This document shows, one piece after another, positions 41,696 through 50,202 of a stretch of DNA of 64,000 bases. Position numbers and translations under genes: made by a program. Under the pieces are notes generated by a model. That model searched no databases. It had not been told where the DNA came from and saw only the letters and a program-made list of their open reading frames with translations. The first letter of the stretch is position 1. The number at the start of each line of letters is the position of its first letter. The DNA is from Candidatus Cloacimonadota bacterium (GTDB lineage: Bacteria > Cloacimonadota > Cloacimonadia > Cloacimonadales > Cloacimonadaceae): assembly GCA_030154085.1 (NCBI GenBank), contig JASKKR010000003.1:1-64000 (forward strand). The letters run 5' to 3'.

Positions 41696-42433
41696 ATGGA
41701 ATTTTGGACATTAGGAACCGGATCCGGAATGCCGAGTGCAAACCTGAATTGTTCCAGTATCCTTGTAAAGACGGATGAACATTGTTTTTTGTTAGATGCT
41801 GGGGAAGGGGTCAGCAAAAGCCTGATATCCTGGGGAATACATCCTGACGAACTGGATGCTGTTCTAATCACGCATTTACATCCTGATCATGTGAGCGGAA
41901 TCTTTATGCTTATCCAGATGCTATACTTAGCGAAGCGCAAAAAGCCGCTGACGCTTTATTTACCAGAACGGGAGGATGAATTTGAAGGCATATTTCAGAT
42001 GTTTTATACTTTCTTTGAGAAGCTTGGATTTAAGCTGAATTTATTTCCTTTGGCAGATGTGAATAAAGCATATGAAACTCTGACTTGCCACGAAAACGAC
42101 CATTTGATTTCCTATAGCGATATCATCCGGCGATATTCTTTACCGAATCGGCAAAAGGCATATTCTCTGCGGATTCAAAGCCACAACGGAGATTTTGTGT
42201 ATAGTTCGGATCTCAGTACGGTAGACAGCATTGCGGACTTTTGTGCTGCAGCGCACACTATATTATTGGATGCAGGGCATCCGCAGACCCAGCAGATTCA
42301 AAAGCTGAAAGATCTGGGAATACAGCGCATCCTGTTGACACATGAGAGCTCTGAAGAGACCCGCAAATGGCTGGCTGAGAATCCTGATCCCAGATTTGCA
42401 GAAGCGATTCAAGGCGCAAAATACAACATCTAA
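41696..42433 (+). CDS. MBL-fold metal-dependent hydrolase (RNase Z-like)
   Basis: 245 aa. The opening TLGTGSGMPSANLNCSSILV is typical of the RNase Z / arylsulfatase-like MBL subgroup, followed by LLDAGEG, the zinc motif THLHPDHVSG (HxHxDH, about residues 60-69), a YSSDLS Asp motif (the third ligand region) and a final THESSEET His. It lacks the exosite of a tRNase Z and is shorter than that (about 300 aa), so substrate is unclear. It begins one base after the transferase stop and is followed 16 bp later by a TPR lipoprotein gene. Confidence 0.82.
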   Translation: MEFWTLGTGSGMPSANLNCSSILVKTDEHCFLLDAGEGVSKSLISWGIHPDELDAVLITHLHPDHVSGIFMLIQMLYLAKRKKPLTLYLPEREDEFEGIFQMFYTFFEKLGFKLNLFPLADVNKAYETLTCHENDHLISYSDIIRRYSLPNRQKAYSLRIQSHNGDFVYSSDLSTVDSIADFCAAAHTILLDAGHPQTQQIQKLKDLGIQRILLTHESSEETRKWLAENPDPRFAEAIQGAKYNI

Positions 42434-42449
42434 AAGACGAGGAAAATCT

Positions 42450-43874
42450 GTGCAAAAAAACAAACGATCCCCAAAGCTTATGAGACTTAGCATCTTATTA
42501 TCACTTATGATGTTGATGACTGCTTGTGAGATCAATAAGCTATCCAGTGCGACAGAGCACTTTGAAAACGGGCGCTATGCAGCGGCGATATTGGAATCAG
42601 ACCAATTAATTGAAACCGCACAAAACGGAGCGATCATCACCAGAGCTGAACTGATTCGCAGTAGCAGTTATCTGGAATTGGGTAAAATGGCGGAAGAGAG
42701 GGGCAATCGATCTTTGGCCATCCGGTTTTACAAATTGGCAAATTCGGAACAGGCTGATCTCAAATTGGCAGAGCTATATTATCAGGATGGTGAAGAAGCT
42801 CTGGCAGAAGGTAATCTATCCTTGGCAAAGCGTTATATGGACGACATTATCCGTGAGATTCCCAAATCTCCCCTGATTCCTCAAGTTCTTTTGAGACGGA
42901 TTAATATCAACATCGAGGAATATCGGGATCGTGATGCTGCCTGGGAAGATTATAAGACTCTATATGATAACTATCCTAATAATTCTTATGAGATCGAAGC
43001 GCGATACTATGTGCGACAATTTATAGACTTTAAGATAGAATATGCCAGGATTCTCTTGGAAGAGGGTTATTATGAAGATGCCCTGAAAGAACTTTTTGAC
43101 CTATCTCTATACCCTGTGGTGGATTCAGAAGAGATTAATTACTTGATTGCCGATGTCTACCAAGCTCAGGCAGATAAACTCTTTGATGAGGGAGAATATC
43201 ATGAAGCTGACAGTCTCTATCGTATCGCAGTGCAATATAACCCTGCCAAACAAGTGGAGGTGGATGCCAAACTGACCGGCATCACTGATTTCTACATCAG
43301 CAAAGGGGATGAACTTGTAGCTGAGCGAGACTTTGAGCAAGCAATGATTCAATATGATAAGGCCTTGGAGATCATCCCCAATTATCCGCCTGCAGAAGAA
43401 GCAATAGAGCGAATGAAGCGCCTGCAAGAAAATATCCTGGAGGCTGAAAGAATCGCAGCAGAAGCAAGCCAAATGGAGAGTACTCAACGCTTTGCAGAGG
43501 CTCTCAGACTCTATAATCAGGCATATTCCCTGGATCAGAGACCAGAATTCCGTGAGAAAGCACAGAATATGCAAAATCTTATCGAAGCACAAGAAGACCC
43601 GACCGGAGTGGCTCGGAGAATCATCAGTCAATATAAAGGGGGCTTGCTCTTGCGCAGAATCGAAGCAAAACTTGCCGAGATCTTGGAAACTCATGATCCA
43701 TCAGATGTTCAGGATAGTGGCTGGAGGATTATGCTCTCCACAGGGCAGTATAAATATGAAGCCAGATATGACATCTTGACTCCAACCGAGACTTATCTCT
43801 ATGTCTGGCAGATTAATCTTAGGGATCGTTCTATCATCCCATTAAATAAGCTATCAGAAGCTTTGATGCAATAG
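42450..43874 (+). CDS. TPR-rich lipoprotein
   Basis: 474 aa from a GTG at 42450 (AGGA upstream); an ATG at 42480 starts the signal peptide core but lacks a ribosome site. The signal ends in the lipobox LMTAC. The mature part is an array of TPR-like helices of about 34 residues (for example ATEHFENGRYAAAILESDQLI, DELVAERDFEQAMIQYDKALEIIPNYPPAEE, shown here in part) to about residue 400, then a short beta region. Such proteins are scaffolds in envelope assembly. No specific partner is indicated, but it precedes two other envelope genes. Confidence 0.78.
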   Translation: MQKNKRSPKLMRLSILLSLMMLMTACEINKLSSATEHFENGRYAAAILESDQLIETAQNGAIITRAELIRSSSYLELGKMAEERGNRSLAIRFYKLANSEQADLKLAELYYQDGEEALAEGNLSLAKRYMDDIIREIPKSPLIPQVLLRRININIEEYRDRDAAWEDYKTLYDNYPNNSYEIEARYYVRQFIDFKIEYARILLEEGYYEDALKELFDLSLYPVVDSEEINYLIADVYQAQADKLFDEGEYHEADSLYRIAVQYNPAKQVEVDAKLTGITDFYISKGDELVAERDFEQAMIQYDKALEIIPNYPPAEEAIERMKRLQENILEAERIAAEASQMESTQRFAEALRLYNQAYSLDQRPEFREKAQNMQNLIEAQEDPTGVARRIISQYKGGLLLRRIEAKLAEILETHDPSDVQDSGWRIMLSTGQYKYEARYDILTPTETYLYVWQINLRDRSIIPLNKLSEALMQ

Positions 43875-43887
43875 GGGAGAGAAAAGA

Positions 43888-44478
43888 ATGACCAACTTTA
43901 TTAGATACCTTGCTTTGCTATTAATCCTGAGTTTTATCTGTGTTGGCTATGCACAGAGTTTTGACATCCAAGCGTTTGCTGATACCACCAAATATGACTG
44001 GAAAGACTATCGGGATCGTCTCAGCTTTCGGGAAGACCTGAACTTTCGGCAGAACAAATTGCAAATCTATGAGATGGAATCCTTGACGATTAGGGAAAAT
44101 ATTCTCAAAAGCGCAGTAATCCCTGGCTGGGGACAATTTGCCGCCAGTTACAACACAAAAGCTACCATTATCTTGAGTATGGAATTGATATCCGTCGTAG
44201 GCTCCATATACTACTATGATCAAGCTCAAAGAAACTATGATAAATACAAAGCTGCTACTCAGATTGACGAGATCAACCATTGGTGGGGCAAGACTCAGAC
44301 TCCGTATCATTATTCCATGCTGTTATTAGGTCTGGCAGGGGTGATTTGGGGATATAATATCTATGACGTCGTCATGTCCACGAACGAATATAATGCAGAG
44401 CTCTGGGAGGAGATACTGTCACGACCCGTTAAAACCGGTCTGCAAATTACTCCAAGCGGATTGGAGCTTAGGTTTTAG
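43888..44478 (+). CDS. DUF5683-like membrane protein
   Basis: 196 aa. A signal peptide (YLALLLILSFICVGYAQ) precedes a region with the phrase LKSAVIPGWGQFAASYNTKA (about residues 73-92), the marker of DUF5683-type proteins, in which S-x-x-PG-x-GQ-x-Y is followed by two hydrophobic segments (IILSMELISVVGSIYYY and YSMLLLGLAGVIWGYNIYD). Function unknown. It is tightly spaced between two other envelope genes; AGGGGAGAG precedes the ATG. Confidence 0.75.
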   Translation: MTNFIRYLALLLILSFICVGYAQSFDIQAFADTTKYDWKDYRDRLSFREDLNFRQNKLQIYEMESLTIRENILKSAVIPGWGQFAASYNTKATIILSMELISVVGSIYYYDQAQRNYDKYKAATQIDEINHWWGKTQTPYHYSMLLLGLAGVIWGYNIYDVVMSTNEYNAELWEEILSRPVKTGLQITPSGLELRF

Positions 44479-44486
44479 GAGGCATC

Positions 44487-44921
44487 ATGAAGAAACTATT
44501 TCTATTCGCTGTTCCGTTATTGGTTGTATTGGCGGCTTGCGGGATACAGCGTGACAATCCGCTTGATCCAAACTACTCTTCGGATATCATAGTGCCGGCG
44601 CAAGTGACAGGAGTGCAAGATCAAGTAGTCACGGGCATCACGCCCTATGTGGTCTTGAGCTGGAATTCAAATTCGCCCTACAATACCGATGGCTACTATG
44701 TGTATCGTAGCCTGGGATATTATAACAGCTTTGCGATAGTGGACACCGTGTGGCATGTGGATGGAGAAAGTAGACAGACCTTTATCCATAGTGCGGCAAA
44801 TGACTACACCGTGGTTCCGGGGGACTATTATTACCGCATCTCAGCATTCAAGGATTACGATGCAGGTAGGCTAGAAGGGCGTCCTAGTTCAAATTACTTT
44901 GTCCGTATTCCTGATCAATGA
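44487..44921 (+). CDS. Lipoprotein with fibronectin-III-like domain
   Basis: 144 aa. Signal peptide with lipobox VLAAC (residues 14-18), followed by the RDNPLDPNY phrase seen in many FCB-group lipoproteins. The remainder is one fibronectin-III-like beta domain (PYVVLSWNSNSPYNTDGYYVYRS, shown in part: the W-x-x-x-x-x-x-x-x-D-G-Y-x-V-Y-R core). No enzyme motif. Its stop overlaps the helicase ATG as ATGA, a linkage that probably reflects gene packing rather than shared function. Confidence 0.78.
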   Translation: MKKLFLFAVPLLVVLAACGIQRDNPLDPNYSSDIIVPAQVTGVQDQVVTGITPYVVLSWNSNSPYNTDGYYVYRSLGYYNSFAIVDTVWHVDGESRQTFIHSAANDYTVVPGDYYYRISAFKDYDAGRLEGRPSSNYFVRIPDQ

Positions 44922-47098
44922 AGGAGTATTTGAAAGATCTAAATGACCGCCAGTTGGAGGTCGTTACAGATACCGAACATCCCATCCTCGTTTTGGCAGG
45001 AGCAGGCAGCGGAAAGACCCGCTGCATCATCTATCGTGCAGCCTACCTGATCAGAGAGAAACAGATTCCACCTTGGAAGATCCTGATCGTAACTTTTACA
45101 AATAAAGCCGCCCGTGAGCTGCAAGATCGTCTCGAGGGCTTGCTCGGCATTCCGGTCAGATCCCTTTGGGTGGGCACCTTTCACTCGATCTGTCTACGTA
45201 TTCTGCGCTTTGAGTCTGAATATCTGCCATATAATGCGAATTTTAGCATCTATGCCGAGGACGAGCAGAAATCGGTGCTTAAGAAGATCTACAAAGAGCA
45301 TGGCTTTGATGTCAAGAAGTATCCCATCAATCGTGTCTTGGCAAGGATCAGCCGCTATAAAAACCGCTTGCGGCTCCCGAATGATCTGGATCCAAGTGAG
45401 TATGAGGGTAATGCCTTCCTCAAAGGCTTCGTCCAGATTTGGTCACTTTATCAACAGGCACTACTGATGAATCAAGCGATGGATTTTGACGATATCCTGC
45501 TATATACAGCACAGCTTTTGCGTGACAAAGAAGAGATACGAAGAAAATATCAAGACATATTCCAGTATATTATGATTGATGAGTATCAGGATACAAACAA
45601 AGCCCAATTCGAAATCATATATCAACTTGCCAAGGAACATCAAAGAGTATGCGTCGTGGGTGATGATGATCAGGCTATCTATAGTTTCCGTGGCGCTAGT
45701 CTGCGTAATATTCTGGAATTTGAGCGAGATTATGATGGAGTTAAGACTATCAGTCTGGAACAAAACTATCGCAGCACCAAAGCAATTCTGAATCTGGCAA
45801 ATAGAGTGATCAGCCAAAATAAAAACCGCCATCCCAAAGAACTTTGGAGCGAACTGGGCGAAGGAGAAAAGCCTAAGTTGAATGTCTATAGCGATGCCTA
45901 TCTGGAAGCAGAAGCTATTGCCAGAGATATCAAGCGCCGTAGAGATGCATCAGAGGATCTACGAGATATAGCAATCCTATATCGAACAAACGCTCAATCA
46001 CGCCTCTTTGAAAATGCCTTTATGCAGGCTAAACTGCCCTATAGCATCGTGGGAAGTTTGCACTTTTACCAACGCAAAGAGATCAAAGACCTCTTGGCAT
46101 ATCTGAATGTCATTACCAATCCCTTCGATACAGAAAGCCTGATTCGTGCCATCAATGAACCTCCGCGTGGAATCGGACAAACCACGATCAATCGCCTGCT
46201 CAGCTTCTCCGCCAAGACTCATTTGCCACTCTATAAAGCCATCAATAATCCTGAAGCTGTAACGGATCTGAAAGGTGCGGCGATAAAAAGAGTGGGGGAA
46301 TTTAGCAAGTTACTCACGGCTTGGACTGAGTCCGCAAAATACGTGCCAGCGTCCGAATTGGTGAAAGAAATAGTGGAAGAGCTGGGATTGGTGAAGCTCT
46401 ATCGTAAGAGCAGCGATCACAAGGACATCGCCAGAGCAGAGAACCTCTTGGAATTTGTGGCATCAGTAAATGAGTTTTCAGAGCGTTTCTTCCAGGAAAC
46501 CGGCAAGACTGCTCTGCTTGAAGATTTCTTGCCATATATCGCTTTACAGACCGATCTAGATAGGGTCTCTGAAGAACAGCAAAGTGTACGACTAATGACT
46601 CTGCACAATGCCAAGGGTCTCGAATTTGAGACCGTCTACATTGCTGGTTTGGAGGATGAACTACTGCCTCATCGAATGAGCATGGATACCAGAGAAGAGA
46701 TTGAGGAGGAACGGAGACTTTTCTATGTCGGTATCACGCGAGCCAAACGCAATCTGATCTTGAGCCTGGCAGAATCACGCCGCACATATGACACTTATCA
46801 GATATGCAAACCAAGTATCTTCCTCAATGGGTTAAGTGAGGATGTTATCGATAGCCAAGATCTTTTTCTTGATCACCCCCCAAGTAGCTACAAAAAACCA
46901 AAGATCACAGTGCGGGATAGCCAGAAGCATTTCCGCATTGGTCAGAAAGTGTGGCACAAGGAGCACAAAGAAGGCGTGGTACTTGCGGTATATGGAATGG
47001 ATAGGGATGCTGTAGTGACGGTTTCCTTTAAATCTGGGAAATTGCTCAAGATCGTTGGTAGTTATCTGGATACAGAACCGCTGTCACATGATGATTGA
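44918..47098 (+). CDS. UvrD/PcrA-family superfamily 1A DNA helicase
   Basis: 726 aa. Motif Q and I (LNDRQLEVV, AGAGSGKTRCI at about residues 28-38), Ia (TFTNKAARELQDRL), II (IMIDEYQDTN), III (VVGDDDQAIYSFRGAS), IV (LEQNYRST), V (VRLMTLHNAKGLEFETV) and VI (EEERRLFYVGITRAKRNL) are all intact. The C-terminal extension (residues about 660-726, IGQKVWHKEHKEGVVLAV) is the PcrA/UvrD RNA-polymerase-binding Tudor-like domain. It unwinds DNA 3'-5' in repair and replication restart. Confidence 0.95.
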   Translation: MKEYLKDLNDRQLEVVTDTEHPILVLAGAGSGKTRCIIYRAAYLIREKQIPPWKILIVTFTNKAARELQDRLEGLLGIPVRSLWVGTFHSICLRILRFESEYLPYNANFSIYAEDEQKSVLKKIYKEHGFDVKKYPINRVLARISRYKNRLRLPNDLDPSEYEGNAFLKGFVQIWSLYQQALLMNQAMDFDDILLYTAQLLRDKEEIRRKYQDIFQYIMIDEYQDTNKAQFEIIYQLAKEHQRVCVVGDDDQAIYSFRGASLRNILEFERDYDGVKTISLEQNYRSTKAILNLANRVISQNKNRHPKELWSELGEGEKPKLNVYSDAYLEAEAIARDIKRRRDASEDLRDIAILYRTNAQSRLFENAFMQAKLPYSIVGSLHFYQRKEIKDLLAYLNVITNPFDTESLIRAINEPPRGIGQTTINRLLSFSAKTHLPLYKAINNPEAVTDLKGAAIKRVGEFSKLLTAWTESAKYVPASELVKEIVEELGLVKLYRKSSDHKDIARAENLLEFVASVNEFSERFFQETGKTALLEDFLPYIALQTDLDRVSEEQQSVRLMTLHNAKGLEFETVYIAGLEDELLPHRMSMDTREEIEEERRLFYVGITRAKRNLILSLAESRRTYDTYQICKPSIFLNGLSEDVIDSQDLFLDHPPSSYKKPKITVRDSQKHFRIGQKVWHKEHKEGVVLAVYGMDRDAVVTVSFKSGKLLKIVGSYLDTEPLSHDD

Positions 47099-47342
47099 GT
47101 TCATAAACATACAACAGTAAGCTTGGTTCACTCAGGAGCTGCCAATCACGCTCAAGATTACATATAGATATCTGAATATCAAGTTATGCTCAGAGTCTTC
47201 TGAAAAGGGAAAGACACGGCAATAGTCGATATAATCCAGTTTAGCTCTTATGGGTTGGAGACCGAGGCTAAAGATCTGATAAAGACTTTGCTCTTTCCAA
47301 TAATCAGCAAGGTGGGAGGGTCGGCATCGTCTTAAAATCTAT

Positions 47343-47981
47343 TCAATTCTTATTTCGGTAAAGCTCGCGGATTCTCATTTCCAAAGTTTCCGGAACCATA
47401 CCGGATATTGATTCGCCTTTGGCAATTCGATCTCGGATAGCGGAAGATGATATGTTACAAAGTGGCATATCCAGAATGCTGTGCTCGATCATGGAAAGCA
47501 CATCGCAGGGCATTGTGCTGTTTGGTCTGGGCAGGATGATGAAGTGGAGGTTCTGGCGTAGCCATTCAAAGTCGTGCCAGTTTGGTAGCTTTGCAAGATT
47601 GTCAGCACCGATGATAAAGGCGAATTTTTGTTCTGGTCTTTGAGAGAGCAGCTTGCGCAAAAGATCACTTGTATAACCGCTTTCATCACGCTCAGCATCC
47701 CAGACTTCAATCGGCGCACGAAAATCTTCTGCAGGTTGTTGGATAAAGTTTAAGGGATTAAAGTGGTCTACGGCTTCTTGAGCCAAAGCCAGACGCGTAT
47801 CATAATCCAGGATGATGTTGTCGCCCTTGAAGTTGTGTTTGAAACTGGGGATGAGGATCACTTTATGAACCGGGCTGAGACTGAGCACTTCTTTAGCAAG
47901 ATAGAGATGTCCATTGTGGATGGGGTCGAAGCTACCACCGAGGATTGCGTATGCGCCTTTAAGAGAATCTTTGTGTGGCAT
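47343..47981 (-). CDS. nadD: Nicotinate-nucleotide adenylyltransferase NadD
   Basis: 212 aa from the ATG at 47981, one base after the bamD stop; a TTG 9 bases upstream is the alternative. The nucleotidyltransferase motif GGSFDPIHNGHLYLA (residues 15-29) is followed by KVILIPSFKHNFKG, FIIGADNLAKLPNWHDFEWL and the second phosphate motif NISSSAIRDRI. It makes NaAD in NAD synthesis. It is the last gene of a long minus-strand operon. The 244 bp between it and uvrD hold no supported gene. Confidence 0.93.
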   Translation of the reverse strand: MPHKDSLKGAYAILGGSFDPIHNGHLYLAKEVLSLSPVHKVILIPSFKHNFKGDNIILDYDTRLALAQEAVDHFNPLNFIQQPAEDFRAPIEVWDAERDESGYTSDLLRKLLSQRPEQKFAFIIGADNLAKLPNWHDFEWLRQNLHFIILPRPNSTMPCDVLSMIEHSILDMPLCNISSSAIRDRIAKGESISGMVPETLEMRIRELYRNKN

Positions 47982-47982
47982 C

Positions 47983-48705
47983 TTAGTCAAACCTAGAGTG
48001 AAGCTTTTTGGCTTCCTTTGAATCGGGATATTTTAGTAAAATCTTCTGATATGCTGCATTTGCTGCCTCTTCATTATCTTGAGCCAGGTGTAAAAGGGCG
48101 GAATAATAGAGTGATTTTTTGTCCAAGGTGTCCGTGTTGCCGAGTGCTATGACTTCCTCAAAATACATTAGGGCAGCGCTATAGTCCTTCATCTTGTAAT
48201 ATGTATATCCATTTAGATACTTTTTTTCGATGAGCTTATATTGCGCTCTCCTGATATAGTCAATGGCAGAATCATAGCGATTGTCGTTGGGGAAACGCTC
48301 GATAAACTCGCGGAAAGCATCGATGGATGCGATGGTCTCGCTTTGGTCATAGGCAGGTGGTAAGGATTCCTCAAAGAAACAAACTCCGATGCGATAATAT
48401 GCGTCAGATGCGCTTTGATGATCTGGGAATGTGTCTAAAAATTGCTGATATTTAAGTCTGGCATCGGTAAATTTGTTCATAGCAAAATAGCTGTCTGCCA
48501 TGCGCAGGGTGGCATAAGCGGTGGCAGCGGATCTGCGCTCGAAGGAGATTTCATCGTATAAACTGGCTGCTTTTGCATATTTGCCTTTGGCATAATATTC
48601 ATCAGCACGTGCCAGTTTTTCATCTGTGCTAAGCTCGGTCTTGTTTTGGCTGCAAGCAGCAAAAGCCAAGAGGATCAAGAGCAGGATGCTAAAGTATTTT
48701 CTCAT
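47983..48705 (-). CDS. bamD: BamD-like outer membrane assembly lipoprotein
   Basis: 240 aa. Signal peptide with lipobox FAAC (about residues 15-18) and five TPR motifs over the whole mature part (ADEYYAKGKYAKAASLYDEI, MADSYFAMNKFTDARLKYQQF, shown in part). Length and TPR-only layout match BamD (YfiO/ComL), the lipoprotein partner of BamA. The BamD-specific F-x-E-x-F-P-x-x-x-x-Y region is matched by FIERFPNDNRYDSA. BamA is 20 kb away. GAGGAAAA precedes the ATG. Confidence 0.85.
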   Translation of the reverse strand: MRKYFSILLLILLAFAACSQNKTELSTDEKLARADEYYAKGKYAKAASLYDEISFERRSAATAYATLRMADSYFAMNKFTDARLKYQQFLDTFPDHQSASDAYYRIGVCFFEESLPPAYDQSETIASIDAFREFIERFPNDNRYDSAIDYIRRAQYKLIEKKYLNGYTYYKMKDYSAALMYFEEVIALGNTDTLDKKSLYYSALLHLAQDNEEAANAAYQKILLKYPDSKEAKKLHSRFD

Positions 48706-48714
48706 GGATTTTCC

Positions 48715-49299
48715 TCATTCTAATGTCCACAGTAAAAATACTATGGAGGCGATAGCAGTGCTGGCAATTAGCGGCTCAATCCAGCGTAGTTGGGTAGCAG
48801 AGAAGCTGCCTTCCTGACTGTCAGGCACTGCGTGTTCGATATTATCGATTTTCAATAGCCGATATTCTGGTAAGAGCAACTGTTTTATTTCAAAATTGTT
48901 CACGATTATCTGCTCGGTTCTATAGGAAAAGAAATTCTTATGTTCCCGAGTCTGCCATTGGATATTCATACTTACTTGGACCAAGCGAGCGCGTTCCAAA
49001 CCATAATCATCCAGACGAATGCCTAGCTCATCCTCAGTTATCTCTCCAAAGATAGGATAGCTTCGGCTTTGCCTGATATCAGCACCTCTTTCAAGGAGGA
49101 TTTGATTCAGTTTCTGTGATAGCTGTGTAGTCCATTCACCACAGCGAAGATCCAAGAAGATCGCCTCAGTGGTGGGGATGAGAGCCGCTATCTCAGAGGC
49201 TATATGCTCGACGTCGCTTTCTTGCTGCTCTGCCCATGCTATTGATGCATGGGCAAAGAACAGCAATATAATGATGATTATATGGCCAACTGGCTTCAC
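48715..49299 (-). CDS. Hypothetical exported protein with C-terminal membrane helix
   Basis: 194 aa from a GTG at 49299 with AGGA about 6 nt upstream. An N-terminal signal peptide (IIIIILLFFAHASIAWA), a soluble domain (EIAALIPTTEAIFLDLRCGEW shown as the start, then LSQKLNQILLERGADI), and a final membrane segment (PLIASTAIASIVFLLWTL). I do not recognise it. Its position between bamD and cpoB, 10 bp or less from each, suggests a periplasmic or inner-membrane role in envelope assembly. The helix-strand pattern with a repeated Leu-Glu-Arg-Gly-Ala-Asp-type turn is reminiscent of proteins with a FlgT/LpoB-like fold, which is only an impression. Confidence 0.6.
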   Translation of the reverse strand: MKPVGHIIIIILLFFAHASIAWAEQQESDVEHIASEIAALIPTTEAIFLDLRCGEWTTQLSQKLNQILLERGADIRQSRSYPIFGEITEDELGIRLDDYGLERARLVQVSMNIQWQTREHKNFFSYRTEQIIVNNFEIKQLLLPEYRLLKIDNIEHAVPDSQEGSFSATQLRWIEPLIASTAIASIVFLLWTLE

Positions 49300-49305
49300 T
49301 TTGTC

Positions 49306-50202
49306 CTATTTCAAACGAGATAGGTGAAGGTCTACCAGGTCCATTCTTTCAAATTTGGGGTAATCTGTTTTGACCTTATTTAGTGCAGTTCTAGCAGCTT
49401 CGTGATCTCCCATTTGTTCATAGGTGAGACCGATTTTGAACTGAGAATCGCCGGCTTTCCAGGATTTTGGATAGCGAGCAAGGACGTTTTGAAATTCGCG
49501 CAAAGCATCTGTAAAGCGGGATTGGGCATAGTAAGTTTCGCCTTTCCAATAGACAGCATTGCCGGCATAATCGCTATTGGGATATTTAGCCACGAAGGCG
49601 TCCAATTTAGTAATAGCAGTGTTGAAATTTCTTTTATAATACTCGTCTCGGGCATCTACATATTCCGCAACTTCGCTTGCGGCTGCTCGAGGCTCAGAAG
49701 GAATATTATCGAGCTTCTCCTTCAAAGCGTCAAGTTCTGTTTTGAGTTTAGCAATTTCGGCAGTGTTTTGCTCTATTTTGCTGATGTCGGCAGATGTTGC
49801 TGCAGCCAATTGATCACTGCTGAGTCCTTTTTGGGAGAGGGCATTGATTCTTAGCTCAAGATCACGGATCATCTGCACGATCTGACGATCAGACTCCATG
49901 ACTGATCCGCTGAGTTCGTTGACAGCTTGAGCCAGATAAGTTTGCTCTGTCACCAAGGATTTCATATCAGCTTCATTCTGTAGCATTTGTGCGTTTAGCT
50001 GCTCAATGTCTGTGGCAGCGATTGCAGCATTATTTTGGCGGGTTTTCATAATTTCTTTACGCAAGACGACGAGTTCTTCGCTGTTTTGCATAATTGCGTT
50101 TTCCATATCTGCGACCCTTTCTTCCTGCTCGCGGTATGCAGAATTACTGACACATCCTGTTAAGATTAGTAAGGCTATAGACAGTATAACTAAGTGTTTC
50201 AT
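49306..50202 (-). CDS. CpoB/YbgF-like cell division coordinator lipoprotein
   Basis: 298 aa. Signal peptide with lipobox ILTGC (about residues 12-16), unlike E. coli CpoB which is soluble. A long N-terminal coiled coil (about 20-160, including DMENAIMQNSEELVVLRKEI) is followed by three TPR motifs at the C-terminus (RDEYYKRNFNTAITKLDAFVAKYPNSDYAGNAVYWKGETYY, shown here as the A-x-x-x-x-F-x-x-x-Y-P-x-S-x-Y-A-x-x-A-x-Y-W-x-G-E pattern typical of YbgF). It coordinates peptidoglycan and outer-membrane constriction in E. coli. No tol-pal genes are in this window. AAGGAG precedes the ATG; its start overlaps the M18 stop by 4 bp. Confidence 0.85.
   Translation of the reverse strand: MKHLVILSIALLILTGCVSNSAYREQEERVADMENAIMQNSEELVVLRKEIMKTRQNNAAIAATDIEQLNAQMLQNEADMKSLVTEQTYLAQAVNELSGSVMESDRQIVQMIRDLELRINALSQKGLSSDQLAAATSADISKIEQNTAEIAKLKTELDALKEKLDNIPSEPRAAASEVAEYVDARDEYYKRNFNTAITKLDAFVAKYPNSDYAGNAVYWKGETYYAQSRFTDALREFQNVLARYPKSWKAGDSQFKIGLTYEQMGDHEAARTALNKVKTDYPKFERMDLVDLHLSRLK

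Noticed and set aside
42342-42450. Upstream in-frame ATG of the TPR lipoprotein gene
   Set aside because: It lies inside the MBL-hydrolase gene and would hide the signal peptide; the GTG at 42450 has a ribosome site.
47133-47339. Minus-strand frame open for about 68 codons just after nadD (DYWKEQSLYQIFSLG..., no stop until TGA at 47133)
   Set aside because: No start codon or ribosome site, no family recognised, and the length is compatible with chance. It could be a C-terminal gene remnant, but I cannot support that.
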